30,955 nt of DNA from a bacterium (lineage in GTDB: Bacteria; Gemmatimonadota; Glassbacteria; GWA2-58-10), in NCBI GenBank assembly GCA_021372515.1, contig JAJFUG010000173.1:1-30955 (forward strand), in the 5' to 3' direction. Made by a program: the position numbers and the translations under genes. This document shows positions 5,027-15,736 of the stretch, piece by piece; the first letter of the stretch is position 1; each line of letters starts with the position of its first letter. Under the pieces are notes generated by a model. It did not search any database, was not told where the DNA came from, and saw nothing but the letters and a program-made list of their open reading frames with translations.

Positions 5027-7738
5027 TTACTTGGTGCCGCTTTCCACCTTGGAGCCCTTCTCCTTGATCACGGCGTGGGCCGCGGCCAGGCGGGCGATGG
5101 GCACACGGTACGGGGAGCAGGAGACATAGTTCATGCCCACGCGGTGGCAGAACTCCACGCTCTTGGGCTCGCCGCCGTGCTCGCCGCAGATTCCGACCTT
5201 GAGGGTCGGGCGGGTCTTGCGGCCGCGCTCGATGCCGATCTGGATGAGCTGGCCGATACCCTCCTGGTCCAGCACCTGGAACGGGTCCTCGGGCAGGATG
5301 TTCATGTCGACATAGCCCGGCAGGAAACGGCCCGCGTCATCGCGGCTGTAGCCGAAACCCATCTGGGTCAGGTCGTTGGTGCCGAAACTGAAGAACTCGG
5401 CGTACTCGGCGATCTTGTCCGCGATAAGTGCGGCGCGCGGAATCTCGATCATCGTGCCGACCATGTAGGGCAGCTCGAAACCGTACTCGGCGAACACCTT
5501 CTTGGCAGTGTCGACAATAAGCTGCTTCTGGTTGATGATTTCACCGGTGGTTCCCACCAGCGGGACCATCACCTCGGGCTTCGAGTCGATCTTGTCTTTC
5601 TTCTTCAGCTCGCAGGCGGCCTCGAAAATGGCGCGGGCCTGCATCTCGCTGATCTCGGGATAGGTGACGCCCAGACGGCAGCCGCGGTGGCCGAGCATGG
5701 GGTTCAGCTCGTGCAGCGAGGCGACCTTGTTCTTCACTTTCTCCACCGGCACACCCATTTCCTTGGCCATCTCGGCCTGGTTGGCGTCCTCCTGCGGCAG
5801 GAACTCGTGCAGCGGCGGGTCCAACAGGCGGATCGTGACCGGCTTGCCGGCCATTACCTTGAAGATGCCGTAGAAATCATCGCGCTGGTAGGGCAACAGC
5901 TTGGCCAGGGCTTTCTTGCGGCCCGCGGTGTCATCGGCCAGGATCATCTCGCGCATGGCCTTGATCCGGTCGCCCTCGAAGAACATATGCTCGGTGCGGC
6001 AGAGCCCGATGCCCTCGGCCCCGAACTTGATCGCCACCTCGGCGTCGTGCGGGGTGTCGGCGTTGGTGCGCACGCCGATCTTGCGGATCTCATCCGCCCA
6101 GCCCATGATTTTGCCGAAATCGCCGCTCACGTCAACCGAGGTGGTGGGCACCTGGCCCAGCATGACCTCGCCCGAGGAGCCGTTGAGCGAAATCCACTCG
6201 CCTTCCTTGACTGTCACGTCCTTGCCGGCGATAGTAAACAGCTTCTTCTTGTAGTCGATCTCTGCCGCGCCGCAACCGGCCACGCAGCACTTGCCCATGC
6301 CGCGGGCCACCACGGCCGCGTGACTGGTCATGCCGCCGAAAGCGGTCAGGATGCCCTGGGCCACGTTCATGCCGCCGATATCCTCGGGGCTGGTCTCGAT
6401 ACGGACCAGGATGACTTTCTCACCCTTGGCGGCCCACTCCTCGGCGTCATCCGAGTGGAACACCACCTTTCCGCTGGCAGCGCCGGGAGAGGCGGGAAGA
6501 CCCTTGGCGATGACAGTCTTCTTGGCCTTGGGGTCAAACATCGGGTGCAGGAGCTGGTCCAACTGGGTGGGCTCGATGCGGCTGACCGCTTTGGTCTTGT
6601 CGATCAGGCCCTCGGCGACCATGTCCACGGCGATCTTGACCGCGGCGGCGGCGGTGCGCTTGCCGTTACGGGTCTGGAGCATCCAGAGCTTGCCTTTCTG
6701 GATGGTGAACTCGATATCCTGCATATCCTTGTAATGCTTTTCGAGCTTCAGGTAAATGGCCTCGAGGGTCTTGTAGGCCGCGGGCATCAGGGCCTGCAGG
6801 GTCACCTGGTCGGCCGAGCTCTTGGTGGAGTCGTTGACCGGCTGCGGGGTGCGGATACCGGCCACCACGTCCTCGCCCTGGGCATTGACCAGGTATTCGC
6901 CGAAGAACAGGTTGGTGCCGGTAGCCGGGTCGCGGGTGAACGCCACGCCGGTGCCGCTGTCATCGCCCATGTTGCCGAACACCATGGCCTGCACGTTGAC
7001 CGCGGTGCCCCAGTCCTCGGGGATGCCATTGAGCTTGCGGTACTTGATCGCGCGGGCGCCCATCCAGGATCCGAACACCGCCTCGATCGCACCCCAGAGC
7101 TGCTCCCACGGGTCCTCGGGGAACTTGACGCCCTTGCGCTTCTCGATCATGGCCTTGAACTCGACCACCAACTCCTTGAGGTCCTTGGCGGTCAGGTCGG
7201 TGTCGAGCTTGACGCCCAGCTTGGCTTTCTTGTGCTTGAGCACTTCCTCGAACGGGTCTTCCTCTTCCTTGCTCTCGGGCTTCAGGCCCATGACAACGTC
7301 GCCGTACATCTGGACGAAGCGGCGGTAGCTGTCCCAGCCGAAACGCTCGTTGCCGCTCTGCTTGATCAGGCCCTGGACCGTGACGTCGTTGAGGCCGAGG
7401 TTGAGCACGGTGTCCATCATGCCGGGCATGGACACGCGGGCGCCGGAGCGCACCGAGACGAGCAGGGGGTTGACCTTGTCGCCGAACTGAGCGCCCATGA
7501 TCTTCTCGATGTTGGTCATAGCCTTGCGGATATCGCCGTCCAGCTCGGACGGGTACTTGCGGTCGAGCTTGTAGTAGACCGTGCACATCTCGGTGGTGAT
7601 CGTAAAACCGGCGGGCACCGGGATGCCGAGGTTGCTCATCTCGGCCAGGTTGGCGCCCTTGCCGCCCAGCAGGTTTTTCATGTCCGCACGACCCTCGGCC
7701 TTGCCGTCGCCGAAGGTATAGACATACTTGTCGCTCAT
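5027..7738 (-). CDS. ppdK: Pyruvate, phosphate dikinase
   Basis: This 903-residue enzyme interconverts pyruvate + ATP + Pi and PEP + AMP + PPi in the cytosol, and can serve glycolysis or gluconeogenesis. It is full length for the family. Order of parts: the N-terminal ATP-grasp domain ([14 protein letters not shown] near residue 21, [17 protein letters not shown] near 100), the central phosphohistidine domain ([21 protein letters not shown], the His being the phospho-carrier, about residue 470), and the C-terminal PEP-binding barrel ([32 protein letters not shown]). The start ATG follows GGAGG by six bases. It is downstream of purF but separated by 110 bases. Its last ~22 codons and its terminator are duplicated further downstream, beyond the hepT/mntA pair. 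Confidence 0.98.
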   Translation of the reverse strand: MSDKYVYTFGDGKAEGRADMKNLLGGKGANLAEMSNLGIPVPAGFTITTEMCTVYYKLDRKYPSELDGDIRKAMTNIEKIMGAQFGDKVNPLLVSVRSGARVSMPGMMDTVLNLGLNDVTVQGLIKQSGNERFGWDSYRRFVQMYGDVVMGLKPESKEEEDPFEEVLKHKKAKLGVKLDTDLTAKDLKELVVEFKAMIEKRKGVKFPEDPWEQLWGAIEAVFGSWMGARAIKYRKLNGIPEDWGTAVNVQAMVFGNMGDDSGTGVAFTRDPATGTNLFFGEYLVNAQGEDVVAGIRTPQPVNDSTKSSADQVTLQALMPAAYKTLEAIYLKLEKHYKDMQDIEFTIQKGKLWMLQTRNGKRTAAAAVKIAVDMVAEGLIDKTKAVSRIEPTQLDQLLHPMFDPKAKKTVIAKGLPASPGAASGKVVFHSDDAEEWAAKGEKVILVRIETSPEDIGGMNVAQGILTAFGGMTSHAAVVARGMGKCCVAGCGAAEIDYKKKLFTIAGKDVTVKEGEWISLNGSSGEVMLGQVPTTSVDVSGDFGKIMGWADEIRKIGVRTNADTPHDAEVAIKFGAEGIGLCRTEHMFFEGDRIKAMREMILADDTAGRKKALAKLLPYQRDDFYGIFKVMAGKPVTIRLLDPPLHEFLPQEDANQAEMAKEMGVPVEKVKNKVASLHELNPMLGHRGCRLGVTYPEISEMQARAIFEAACELKKKDKIDSKPEVMVPLVGTTGEIINQKQLIVDTAKKVFAEYGFELPYMVGTMIEIPRAALIADKIAEYAEFFSFGTNDLTQMGFGYSRDDAGRFLPGYVDMNILPEDPFQVLDQEGIGQLIQIGIERGRKTRPTLKVGICGEHGGEPKSVEFCHRVGMNYVSCSPYRVPIARLAAAHAVIKEKGSKVESGTK

Positions 7739-7848
7739 TACAGTCCTCCGAAAAAGATTGGTTATTATTCTGCCCCGTCCCGGTCAGGTTCACACTGATA
7801 GCCGAAGGGGTCGACCCACCCCGGCCGCCACTTCCAGAGCTCCGGGAC

Positions 7849-9318
7849 TCAGCTCTTCTTCCCATTGTCCAGAAGCGAGGTCTGGACATCCTCATGCATG
7901 CACTTATGAATGTTACGTTCGAACTCCACCGCGTACTTGCCGTTGAAACAGGCCATGCAGTAATCCTCCACCCGGTTCCCGGTCAGCTCGTAGAGGCCTT
8001 TCTCGCTCAGGTAGCCCAGCGATTCCACCCCGATGTAGGTGGCGATCTCCTCCACCGTGTGGCTGGAGGCAATCAGCTCGCTGCGGGTGGGCATATCGAT
8101 GCCATAATAACACGGGTACCGTATGGGTGGGCTCGAGATTCGCATGTGAATCTCGCGTGCTCCGGCCTGGCGGATCATGCGCATCAGCCTCCGGCTGGTG
8201 GTGCCGCGCACGATCGAGTCATCCACCACCACCACGGATTTGCCGCTGACTATCTCGCGCACGGGGTTGTACTTGATCCGCACCCCGATGTCACGGATGT
8301 TCTGGCTCGGGTGGATGAAAGTGCGCCCCACGTAGTGGTTGCGGATCAGGCCGAACTCGATCGGGATGCCGCTTTCCTCAGAAAACCCCAGGGCCGCCGA
8401 GTTGCTGCTGTCCGGGACCGAGAACACGATGTCCGCGCCGGGGGCGGGATGCTCGTGGGCCAGCATGCGGCCGTACAAGCGGCGCACGCGGTCGACATTC
8501 TGGCCGAACACCCGCGAGTCGGGGCGAGAGAAATAGATATGCTCGAAGACGCACTGCTGACGGTTCTGGCGGGGGAAAGGACGGAAACTGCTGAGCCCGG
8601 AGGCGCTCAGGCGGATGATCTCGCCCGGCTCGACATCCCGCTCGTAGCGGGCGTTGATTATGTCCAGGGCGCAGGTCTCGCTGGCCACCACCCAGCCCTC
8701 GCCCAGACGGCCGAGGACCAGGGGACGGTAGCCCCGCGGGTCGCGCGCGGCGTAGATCTCGTTGTTGACCAGCATCACAACGCAGTAGGCGCCCTTAACC
8801 TGCCCCAGGGCGTCCGCGATCTTGTCCACCGGGTCCTTGTAGCTGGAGCGGGCGATCAGGTGCAGGATCACCTCGGTGTCGGTGGAGCTGTGGAATATCG
8901 CGCCCTGGTCGATCAGCTCGGCGCGCAGGCGCAGGGTGTTGACCAGGTTGCCGTTGTGGCCGATGGCGATGAAGCCGTCCTTGAAATCCGAGATCAGGGG
9001 CTGGACATTGCGGGTGACACTGCCGCCGGTGGTGGAATAGCGGTTGTGGCCGATGGAGATATGGCCTTTGAGGCCTTCGAGGATGGCAGTGTTGAAAATA
9101 TCGGCCACCAGGCCGGTGCCGCGGTGGTTGTAGAACGAAGAACCGTCGGTGCTGACAATCCCGGCGCTCTCCTGGCCGCGGTGCTGGAGAGCGTACAGCC
9201 CGTAGTAGGCGAGCTCGCCGGCGCCAGTCAAGTTGTAAGCCCCGAAAACTCCGCAGTATTCACCGATACTGTCGTCGTGTTCCGGCGTTACACTATCGTT
9301 AGTCTGGTCGTCTATCAT
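7849..9318 (-). CDS. purF: Amidophosphoribosyltransferase (PurF), 4Fe-4S type
   Basis: Commits PRPP and glutamine to de novo purine synthesis by making phosphoribosylamine. From ATG 9318 the protein is 489 residues. Cys22 (EYCGVFGAYN) would be exposed by propeptide removal as the Ntn glutaminase nucleophile. The PRPP loop is VVVVDDSIVRGTT. Cysteines in SETCALD, YPCYYGID and DYCMACF match the four ligands of the Bacillus-type Fe-S cluster. The start is not certain: a GTG at 9375 and an ATG at 9363 are also in frame, and the Shine-Dalgarno support is mediocre for each (GGAG 15 bases before 9318). The other purine genes purB and purC are upstream on the same strand, separated by psd-pssA. Confidence 0.96.
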   Translation of the reverse strand: MIDDQTNDSVTPEHDDSIGEYCGVFGAYNLTGAGELAYYGLYALQHRGQESAGIVSTDGSSFYNHRGTGLVADIFNTAILEGLKGHISIGHNRYSTTGGSVTRNVQPLISDFKDGFIAIGHNGNLVNTLRLRAELIDQGAIFHSSTDTEVILHLIARSSYKDPVDKIADALGQVKGAYCVVMLVNNEIYAARDPRGYRPLVLGRLGEGWVVASETCALDIINARYERDVEPGEIIRLSASGLSSFRPFPRQNRQQCVFEHIYFSRPDSRVFGQNVDRVRRLYGRMLAHEHPAPGADIVFSVPDSSNSAALGFSEESGIPIEFGLIRNHYVGRTFIHPSQNIRDIGVRIKYNPVREIVSGKSVVVVDDSIVRGTTSRRLMRMIRQAGAREIHMRISSPPIRYPCYYGIDMPTRSELIASSHTVEEIATYIGVESLGYLSEKGLYELTGNRVEDYCMACFNGKYAVEFERNIHKCMHEDVQTSLLDNGKKS

Positions 9319-9415
9319 AGAGCGCTTATCATTCTCCACATTATGCAACCGATTCCGGGTCATCCGGCAAGTCACAGCCTCCGCCCGCTCCGGAATAGGT
9401 GTCGTAAAGACTTAT

Positions 9416-9444
9416 AATATATAATAATTGGTCAATCGGGGCAA
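9416..9444 (-). promoter_or_regulatory. Candidate purF promoter
   Basis: On the minus strand TTGCCC (9444-9439) and TATATT (9421-9416) are 17 bases apart, inside a conspicuous AT-rich island in the 169-base gap between pssA and purF. This fits a sigma-70-like promoter about 100 bases upstream of the chosen purF start. No PurR-like operator or terminator was seen in the gap. Confidence 0.45.
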
Positions 9445-9487
9445 GGGATTTGTGGGATTAAGCCGCAGTCGGCCCTCCGGCTTGGTG

Positions 9488-10225
9488 TCAGGGACGTTTC
9501 TCCGGTGAGCGCGGGACCGCACCGGCCACGATGGCCCGGGCCACCCCGAAACTGACATAGAGGAACACCGCCGGGAACAGCACCAGTTGCCAGAAATACA
9601 GAATCACCGCCCCGGTGAGAGCAAAAAACGCCAGTCCCAGGCGGCCGGAATAGGTGTCGAGCTTGAAATGCGGCATGCTCGGGTATTCCACGGTGCTGAC
9701 CATCAGGCCGGCCAGCAGAAGGATCATGAACACCAGGAAACGGTTGTAGGGCAGGCTGGCCAGGTGGGTCTGGAAAAACCAGGTCCGGCTGAACGGGACG
9801 AAACTGATCAGGGCCGAGGCGGCCATCGGGATGGGCAGGCCCTTGAAACAGGTCTTGTCCGGCCCCTTGGTCTCCACGTTGAAACGCGCCAGGCGCAGGG
9901 CGCCGCAGAGCACGAAAAGGAACGCCACCATCCACGACCACTCACCGTGGCTGCGCAGGAAAAACTGGTACATGATTATCCCAGGCGCCACGCCGAAACT
10001 GACCAGGTCGGCCAGGGAGTCGAGCTCCACCCCGAAACGGCTGGAGGTGTTCGAAAACAGGGCCACCTTGCCGTCCATGAAATCCAGCAGCGCCGCCATC
10101 ACGATCAGCCAGCACGAGAGCATCAGCTCGCCGCGCATGGTGCTGATCACGGCGTAAAACCCGCACAGAAGGTTGCCCGAGGTGAAAGCGCTGGGCAGGA
10201 TGTAGGTGGACTTTCTTATCCGCAT
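9488..10225 (-). CDS. pssA: CDP-diacylglycerol-serine O-phosphatidyltransferase
   Basis: This 245-residue inner-membrane enzyme joins CDP-diacylglycerol and serine to give phosphatidylserine, the substrate of the adjacent psd product. Several hydrophobic segments are visible. The CDP-alcohol phosphotransferase motif reads D48-FM-D51-G52-KV-A55 ... G65-VEL-D69-SLA-D73, with all four aspartates present. The arginine that normally follows the Ala of the motif (DGxxAR) is Leu56; the base sequence gives CTG unambiguously. LADLVSFGVAP is typical of PssA. The start ATG lies inside the 3' end of psd (10-base overlap), so the two are translated together as a PE-synthesis unit. Confidence 0.95.
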   Translation of the reverse strand: MRIRKSTYILPSAFTSGNLLCGFYAVISTMRGELMLSCWLIVMAALLDFMDGKVALFSNTSSRFGVELDSLADLVSFGVAPGIIMYQFFLRSHGEWSWMVAFLFVLCGALRLARFNVETKGPDKTCFKGLPIPMAASALISFVPFSRTWFFQTHLASLPYNRFLVFMILLLAGLMVSTVEYPSMPHFKLDTYSGRLGLAFFALTGAVILYFWQLVLFPAVFLYVSFGVARAIVAGAVPRSPEKRP

Positions 10226-10896
10226 GGCAACTCCGCCAGCACACTCTCGCCGGCAGTGACAGACTGGCCGGGGCTGACTGCCACCCGGGCCGTGGTGGGA
10301 AGGAAGACCTCAAGACGCGAGCCGAAACGGATCATCCCGTAGCGTTCGCCCCGCACTGCGCTGTCACCCTCCGCCACCGGGCAGACAATCCGCCGCGCGA
10401 CAAGGCCGGCAATCTGGCGCACGAGAATCCTGGTCCCATCCGCTGTGCACAGCCCCAGGCTCATGGCCTCGTTGTCCAGGCTTGCCTTGTCGAAAGAGGC
10501 GTTGAGGAACTTGCCCGGGCGGTAGGCGCGGTACTGCACGCTGCCGCTCACCGGGTAGCGGTTCACGTGCACCGAGAAAACGCTCATGAAAATACTGACC
10601 TTGAGCGCCGGGCCTTTAATATAGTCCGTCTCCTCGATTGTCTCCACGGCCAGCACGCGGCCATCCGCCGGGCTCAGCACCAGCGCCTCACCCGGCGGGG
10701 CCTGGCGCTGCGGGTCGCGGAAAAAATAGAGGCTGAACGCCGCGACAAGGCCGGCGGTCAGCGCCAGGACCAAAAAGGTGTATTGCACCACGCCGCCCCA
10801 CTGCCAGCGGAAACTCAGCCAGGCCGTGACCAGCAGCGCCAGGTGCAGCAACAGAAGGCCAAGGATTATCGGTACGCCTGCCCGGGCGATATTCAT
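10216..10896 (-). CDS. psd: Phosphatidylserine decarboxylase proenzyme (short type)
   Basis: Decarboxylates phosphatidylserine to phosphatidylethanolamine at the membrane. The 226-residue form matches the short archaeal/FCB-type Psd. Two N-terminal membrane segments (about 8-28 and 38-58) precede the catalytic part, which contains SPADGRVLAVE (75-85), SVFSVHVNRYPVSG (105-118) and the self-cleavage site G192-S193 (RFGSR). Cleavage there would create the pyruvoyl prosthetic group on a ~34-residue alpha chain. The gene begins six bases after the purC stop and overlaps pssA, so purC-psd-pssA probably share a transcript. Confidence 0.96.
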   Translation of the reverse strand: MNIARAGVPIILGLLLLHLALLVTAWLSFRWQWGGVVQYTFLVLALTAGLVAAFSLYFFRDPQRQAPPGEALVLSPADGRVLAVETIEETDYIKGPALKVSIFMSVFSVHVNRYPVSGSVQYRAYRPGKFLNASFDKASLDNEAMSLGLCTADGTRILVRQIAGLVARRIVCPVAEGDSAVRGERYGMIRFGSRLEVFLPTTARVAVSPGQSVTAGESVLAELPCG

Positions 10897-10902
10897 CTCC
10901 CC

Positions 10903-11808
10903 TCAACCGATCTCTTTGCCGGTGATCATCCGGAAGGCGGTCTTGTACAGGTCGCTCATGTAGCCGACCACATCCGCCGGAAGCTCGGGGCCCGGAGGGG
11001 TCTTGTCCCACTTGCCCTGGTCGGTCAGGTTCTGCAGCCAGTCACGCAGGGGCTGCTTGTCGAAGCCTTTCTGCTTCTCGCCGGCGCGGTAATTCTCGGC
11101 CAGCCAGAACCGGCTGCTGTCCGGGGTGAATATTTCATCGATCAGCACCAGGCGGCCGTCCAGCAGCCCGAACTCGAACTTGGTGTCAGCGATCAGAATT
11201 CCCCGACCGCGGGCGTACTCCGAGGCGTACTCGAACAGGGACAGCGATTTGTCGATGATCCGGTCGGCCAGGTCGACGCCGATGATCGAGCGCATCCGCT
11301 CGACCGAGATGTTCTCGTCGTGGCCGCTCTCGGCCTTGATCGAGGGGGTGAACAGGGGAGTCTCGAAACGCTGGTTCTCTTTCATGCCCTTGGGCATGGG
11401 CAGCTCGGCAACGGTGCCGTGCTGCTTGTATTCCTGCCAGGCGCTGCCGGCCAGGTAGCCGCGCACCACGCACTCGATGGCCACTGTCTCGGTGCGGCGG
11501 CAGAGGGCGGTGCGGCCCTCGAGGATAGCTTCCTTACCAGCCAGGGCCGGAACGAGAGACACTATTTTCTTTGGGTCCGTGGCCTCGATGTGGTTCTCCA
11601 CCACGTGGCGCGTGCGGTCGAACCAGAAAGCGCTCAGGGTGTTGAGCACCTTGCCTTTGCCGGGGATGCCGCCCGGCATCACCACGTCAAACGCGCTGAT
11701 CCGGTCGGTGGCGACCAGCAGAAGCCGGTTGCCCAGAGTGTAGCAGTCACGCACTTTGCCCCGGTGCACCGGGCCGATTCCGAGGTCTGTCTCCCTGATT
11801 ATTTCCAT
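10903..11808 (-). CDS. purC: Phosphoribosylaminoimidazole-succinocarboxamide synthase
   Basis: Ligates aspartate to CAIR to form SAICAR in purine synthesis, an ATP-dependent step. ATG 11808 is preferred over ATG 11829 because AGGAG lies nine bases upstream of it; the product MEIIRETDLG... is 301 residues, within the longer PurC class. Visible signatures: RGKVRDCY (ATP-binding), ATDRISAFDVVMPGGIPGKG, ECVVRGYLAGSAWQEY, and ADTKFEFG...DEIFTPDSSRFW. Its product feeds PurB, encoded 71 bases upstream on the same strand. Confidence 0.97.
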   Translation of the reverse strand: MEIIRETDLGIGPVHRGKVRDCYTLGNRLLLVATDRISAFDVVMPGGIPGKGKVLNTLSAFWFDRTRHVVENHIEATDPKKIVSLVPALAGKEAILEGRTALCRRTETVAIECVVRGYLAGSAWQEYKQHGTVAELPMPKGMKENQRFETPLFTPSIKAESGHDENISVERMRSIIGVDLADRIIDKSLSLFEYASEYARGRGILIADTKFEFGLLDGRLVLIDEIFTPDSSRFWLAENYRAGEKQKGFDKQPLRDWLQNLTDQGKWDKTPPGPELPADVVGYMSDLYKTAFRMITGKEIG

Positions 11809-11879
11809 ATCTTGGCACTCCTGAGTCATTGGGTCGTTCGTTTTGGCCGGTCGGGCCGGGTCGCGGCACAGGTGACGGC

Positions 11880-13181
11880 TCAGGAAATCAATCCCACCCG
11901 CCGGAACGTATAATCCACGTTCCTGGTGTGGACGCTCATGTCGAACAGACTTTCCAGCTCCTGACGGCTGAATGCGGCGGCAACCTCCGGGTCGGCCAGC
12001 AGGGTCTCCAGGAAATCCACGTCCTTTTCCCAGACCTGCATGGCGCAACGCTGTACGGTCCGGTAGCCGGACTCGCGGCTGAAACCTTTCTCGGTCAGGG
12101 CCAGCAGCACGCGCTGCGAAAAGATCAGCCCGTGCAGACGGTTAAGGTTCTTGAGCATGTTCTCGGGATACACCAGCAGCTTGTCCACCAGCTGGCCGAA
12201 CTTGACCAGCATGTAGTAGACAGTCATCGTGCTGTCGGGAAGGATCACCCGCTCCACGCTGCTGTGCGAGATGTCGCGCTCGTGCCAGAGGGCCTGGTTC
12301 TCGAACGCGGCCAGGCAGTTGCCCCGGATGATACGGGCCATGCCGCAGAGACGCTCGCTCACTATCGGGTTGCGCTTGTGTGGCATGGCGCTCGAGCCTT
12401 TCTGGCCCTTCGAGAAATACTCCTCCGCCTCCAGCACCTCGGTGCGCTGAAGGTGGCGGATCTCAAGGGCGAACTTGTCGATCGAGCCGGCCAGCACGGC
12501 CAGGGCGGCCATGTACTCGGCGTGCAGGTCGCGCTGGATGATCTGGGTGCTGATATTGGCCGGCTTGAGGCCCAGCCTGGCGCAGACATACTCCTCGACC
12601 TGGGGCTCCATGTGGGCGTAGGTGCCCACCGCGCCGCTGATCTTGCCCACCGAGGCGTTGTCCACCGCCCGGCGCAGGCGCTCGACCCCGCGCACCAGCT
12701 CATCGTACCAGAGGGCCATCTTGAGGCCGAAAGTGATGGGCTCGGCGTGGATGCCGTGGCTGCGGCCCATCATCAGGGTATCCTTGTGCTCCAGGGCGCG
12801 CCGCTTGACCGCGGGCAGCACCTTGTTCTCCAACTGGTCCAGGATCAGACGGCCGGCCTCGCGCATCTGCAGGGCCAGAGTGGTGTCAAGAAGGTCGGAA
12901 CTGGTCATGCCCTGGTGGATGAAACGCGAATCCTCGCCCACGTACTCGGCCACGTTGGTCAGGAACGCGATCACGTCGTGCTTGACCTCTTCCTCGATTT
13001 CCAGCACGCGCGCCACATCGAACCTGGCCCGGGTGCGGATATTCTCCACCGCGGAGGCGGGTATCTTGCCCATCTGACTCTGGGCCTCGCAGGCCAGGAT
13101 TTCGATCTCCAGCCAGTAGGTGAAACGCTGCTCGTCACTCCAGATCTTTTCTATCTCTGGAAGGGTGTAACGCGGGATCAT
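11880..13181 (-). CDS. purB: Adenylosuccinate lyase
   Basis: Cleaves SAICAR to AICAR and adenylosuccinate to AMP, each time releasing fumarate. From ATG 13181 (MIPRYTLPEIEKIW), preceded by a purine-rich GAGAGAG, it is 433 residues, the usual length for the Bacillus-type enzyme. Signatures of the fumarase/aspartase superfamily are present: TSSDLLDTTLALQ, the catalytic-His region GRSHGIHAEPITFG, and the flexible signature loop GSSAMPHKRNP. The upstream frame back to 13265 has no family similarity and is excluded. It is the first of the pur genes in transcription order here (purB, purC, then later purF). Confidence 0.97.
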   Translation of the reverse strand: MIPRYTLPEIEKIWSDEQRFTYWLEIEILACEAQSQMGKIPASAVENIRTRARFDVARVLEIEEEVKHDVIAFLTNVAEYVGEDSRFIHQGMTSSDLLDTTLALQMREAGRLILDQLENKVLPAVKRRALEHKDTLMMGRSHGIHAEPITFGLKMALWYDELVRGVERLRRAVDNASVGKISGAVGTYAHMEPQVEEYVCARLGLKPANISTQIIQRDLHAEYMAALAVLAGSIDKFALEIRHLQRTEVLEAEEYFSKGQKGSSAMPHKRNPIVSERLCGMARIIRGNCLAAFENQALWHERDISHSSVERVILPDSTMTVYYMLVKFGQLVDKLLVYPENMLKNLNRLHGLIFSQRVLLALTEKGFSRESGYRTVQRCAMQVWEKDVDFLETLLADPEVAAAFSRQELESLFDMSVHTRNVDYTFRRVGLIS

Positions 13182-13289
13182 GAAACTCTCTCTCTGGATT
13201 GTGGGTGTTAAGACCAGCCTGCATAACAGAAATCGAATTATAATCCCGGAGCCCGTCCGGGGCAACCATTTTCGCCCGGGACGGGCGGC

Positions 13290-14845
<1,556 letters not shown>

Positions 14846-14849
<4 letters not shown>

Positions 14850-15658
14850 CTGTCCTCCCAATTGTCGTCGAAATTGAACTCGGACGGGTAATCCACCCGC
14901 ACCAGGGTCAGGCCGCAGGCTGGAGCAGGCACGGCCCTCATCCAGTGCGACTTTTCATCCAGGGCCGCGGTGAACTCCTCGTGTGAGGCTTTCCCCTCGG
15001 ACACGGCCACCATCGCCCCCACCAGCATCCGCACCATCGAGCGCAGGAAACGGTCGGCCTGCACGTGAAAGACCCGCCCGTGCGCGTCACGCTCCCAGCG
15101 AGCCATATCTATCCGGCAGCGGTTGTGGGCCGTGTCACTGCCCCCGCGCTGGAACGCGCTGAAATCGTGCTCGCCGGGTAAGATCGCCGCACAGGCGTCC
15201 AGGGATTCAAAATCAAGACGGCCCAGGGGCAGCAGCCAGGCCCGGTTCCGCTCCAGCACGCTTTCCGGGTGCTGCCTTTCGGTTATCCGGTAGCGGTACT
15301 GACGGGCCGTTGCGCTGAACCGGGCGTGAAAATCAGCCACAGTCTCACCCAGTTGCCGCACCCGGATATCCTCGGGCAGGCGGGCGTTGAGCGCGCGCTC
15401 CAGCACAGCGGGCTCAAGGACGCTCCGCGAGTCCCAATGCGCCACCTGTCCCACCGAGTGCACACCGGCGTCGGTCCGCCCGGCCCCCGTCACCCGCACC
15501 GTCTCACCGGTAACCTCCAGCAGGGCGGTTTCAAGCGCCCCCTGCACGGTGGCCGCCCCGGGCTGGAATTGCCAGCCCGCGTACCCGGATCCGTCATAGG
15601 ACACCCGGCAGCGAATACGACGGATGATGGGCTGCTCATCGGAGGTGTTATCAAGCAT
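14846..15658 (-). CDS. truA: tRNA pseudouridine synthase A
   Basis: Converts uridines 38-40 of the tRNA anticodon stem-loop to pseudouridine. From ATG 15658 (GGAG nine bases upstream) the protein is 270 residues, the normal TruA length; the extra frame up to 15712 is not supported. The catalytic aspartate is D63 in GAGRTDAGVHS. Other family blocks are YDGSGYAGWQFQP (21-33), FHARFSATARQYRYRI and FLRSMVRMLVGAM. The gene is overlapped at its end by the protease gene, and lies 78 bases after ecfT. Confidence 0.97.
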
Positions 15659-15736
15659 CGGCCTGCGCTCCGAATTCTGTTCGGAAACTAAATTATAACA
15701 AAAAACACTCAAAGTTGAAAGTCCCGGACGGTGCCC

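Noticed and set aside
5018-7798. Very long + strand reading frame (926 codons) opposite ppdK
   Set aside because: It is the antisense shadow of ppdK. Its composition is His/Leu/Asp-rich with no family motifs, while the minus-strand product is an unmistakable full-length PPDK.
7894-9417. Long + strand frames opposite purF, purB and htrA (for example 507 codons here)
   Set aside because: High-GC codon bias produces open antisense frames. None has a sensible ribosome site or recognisable domains, and each opposes a certain gene.
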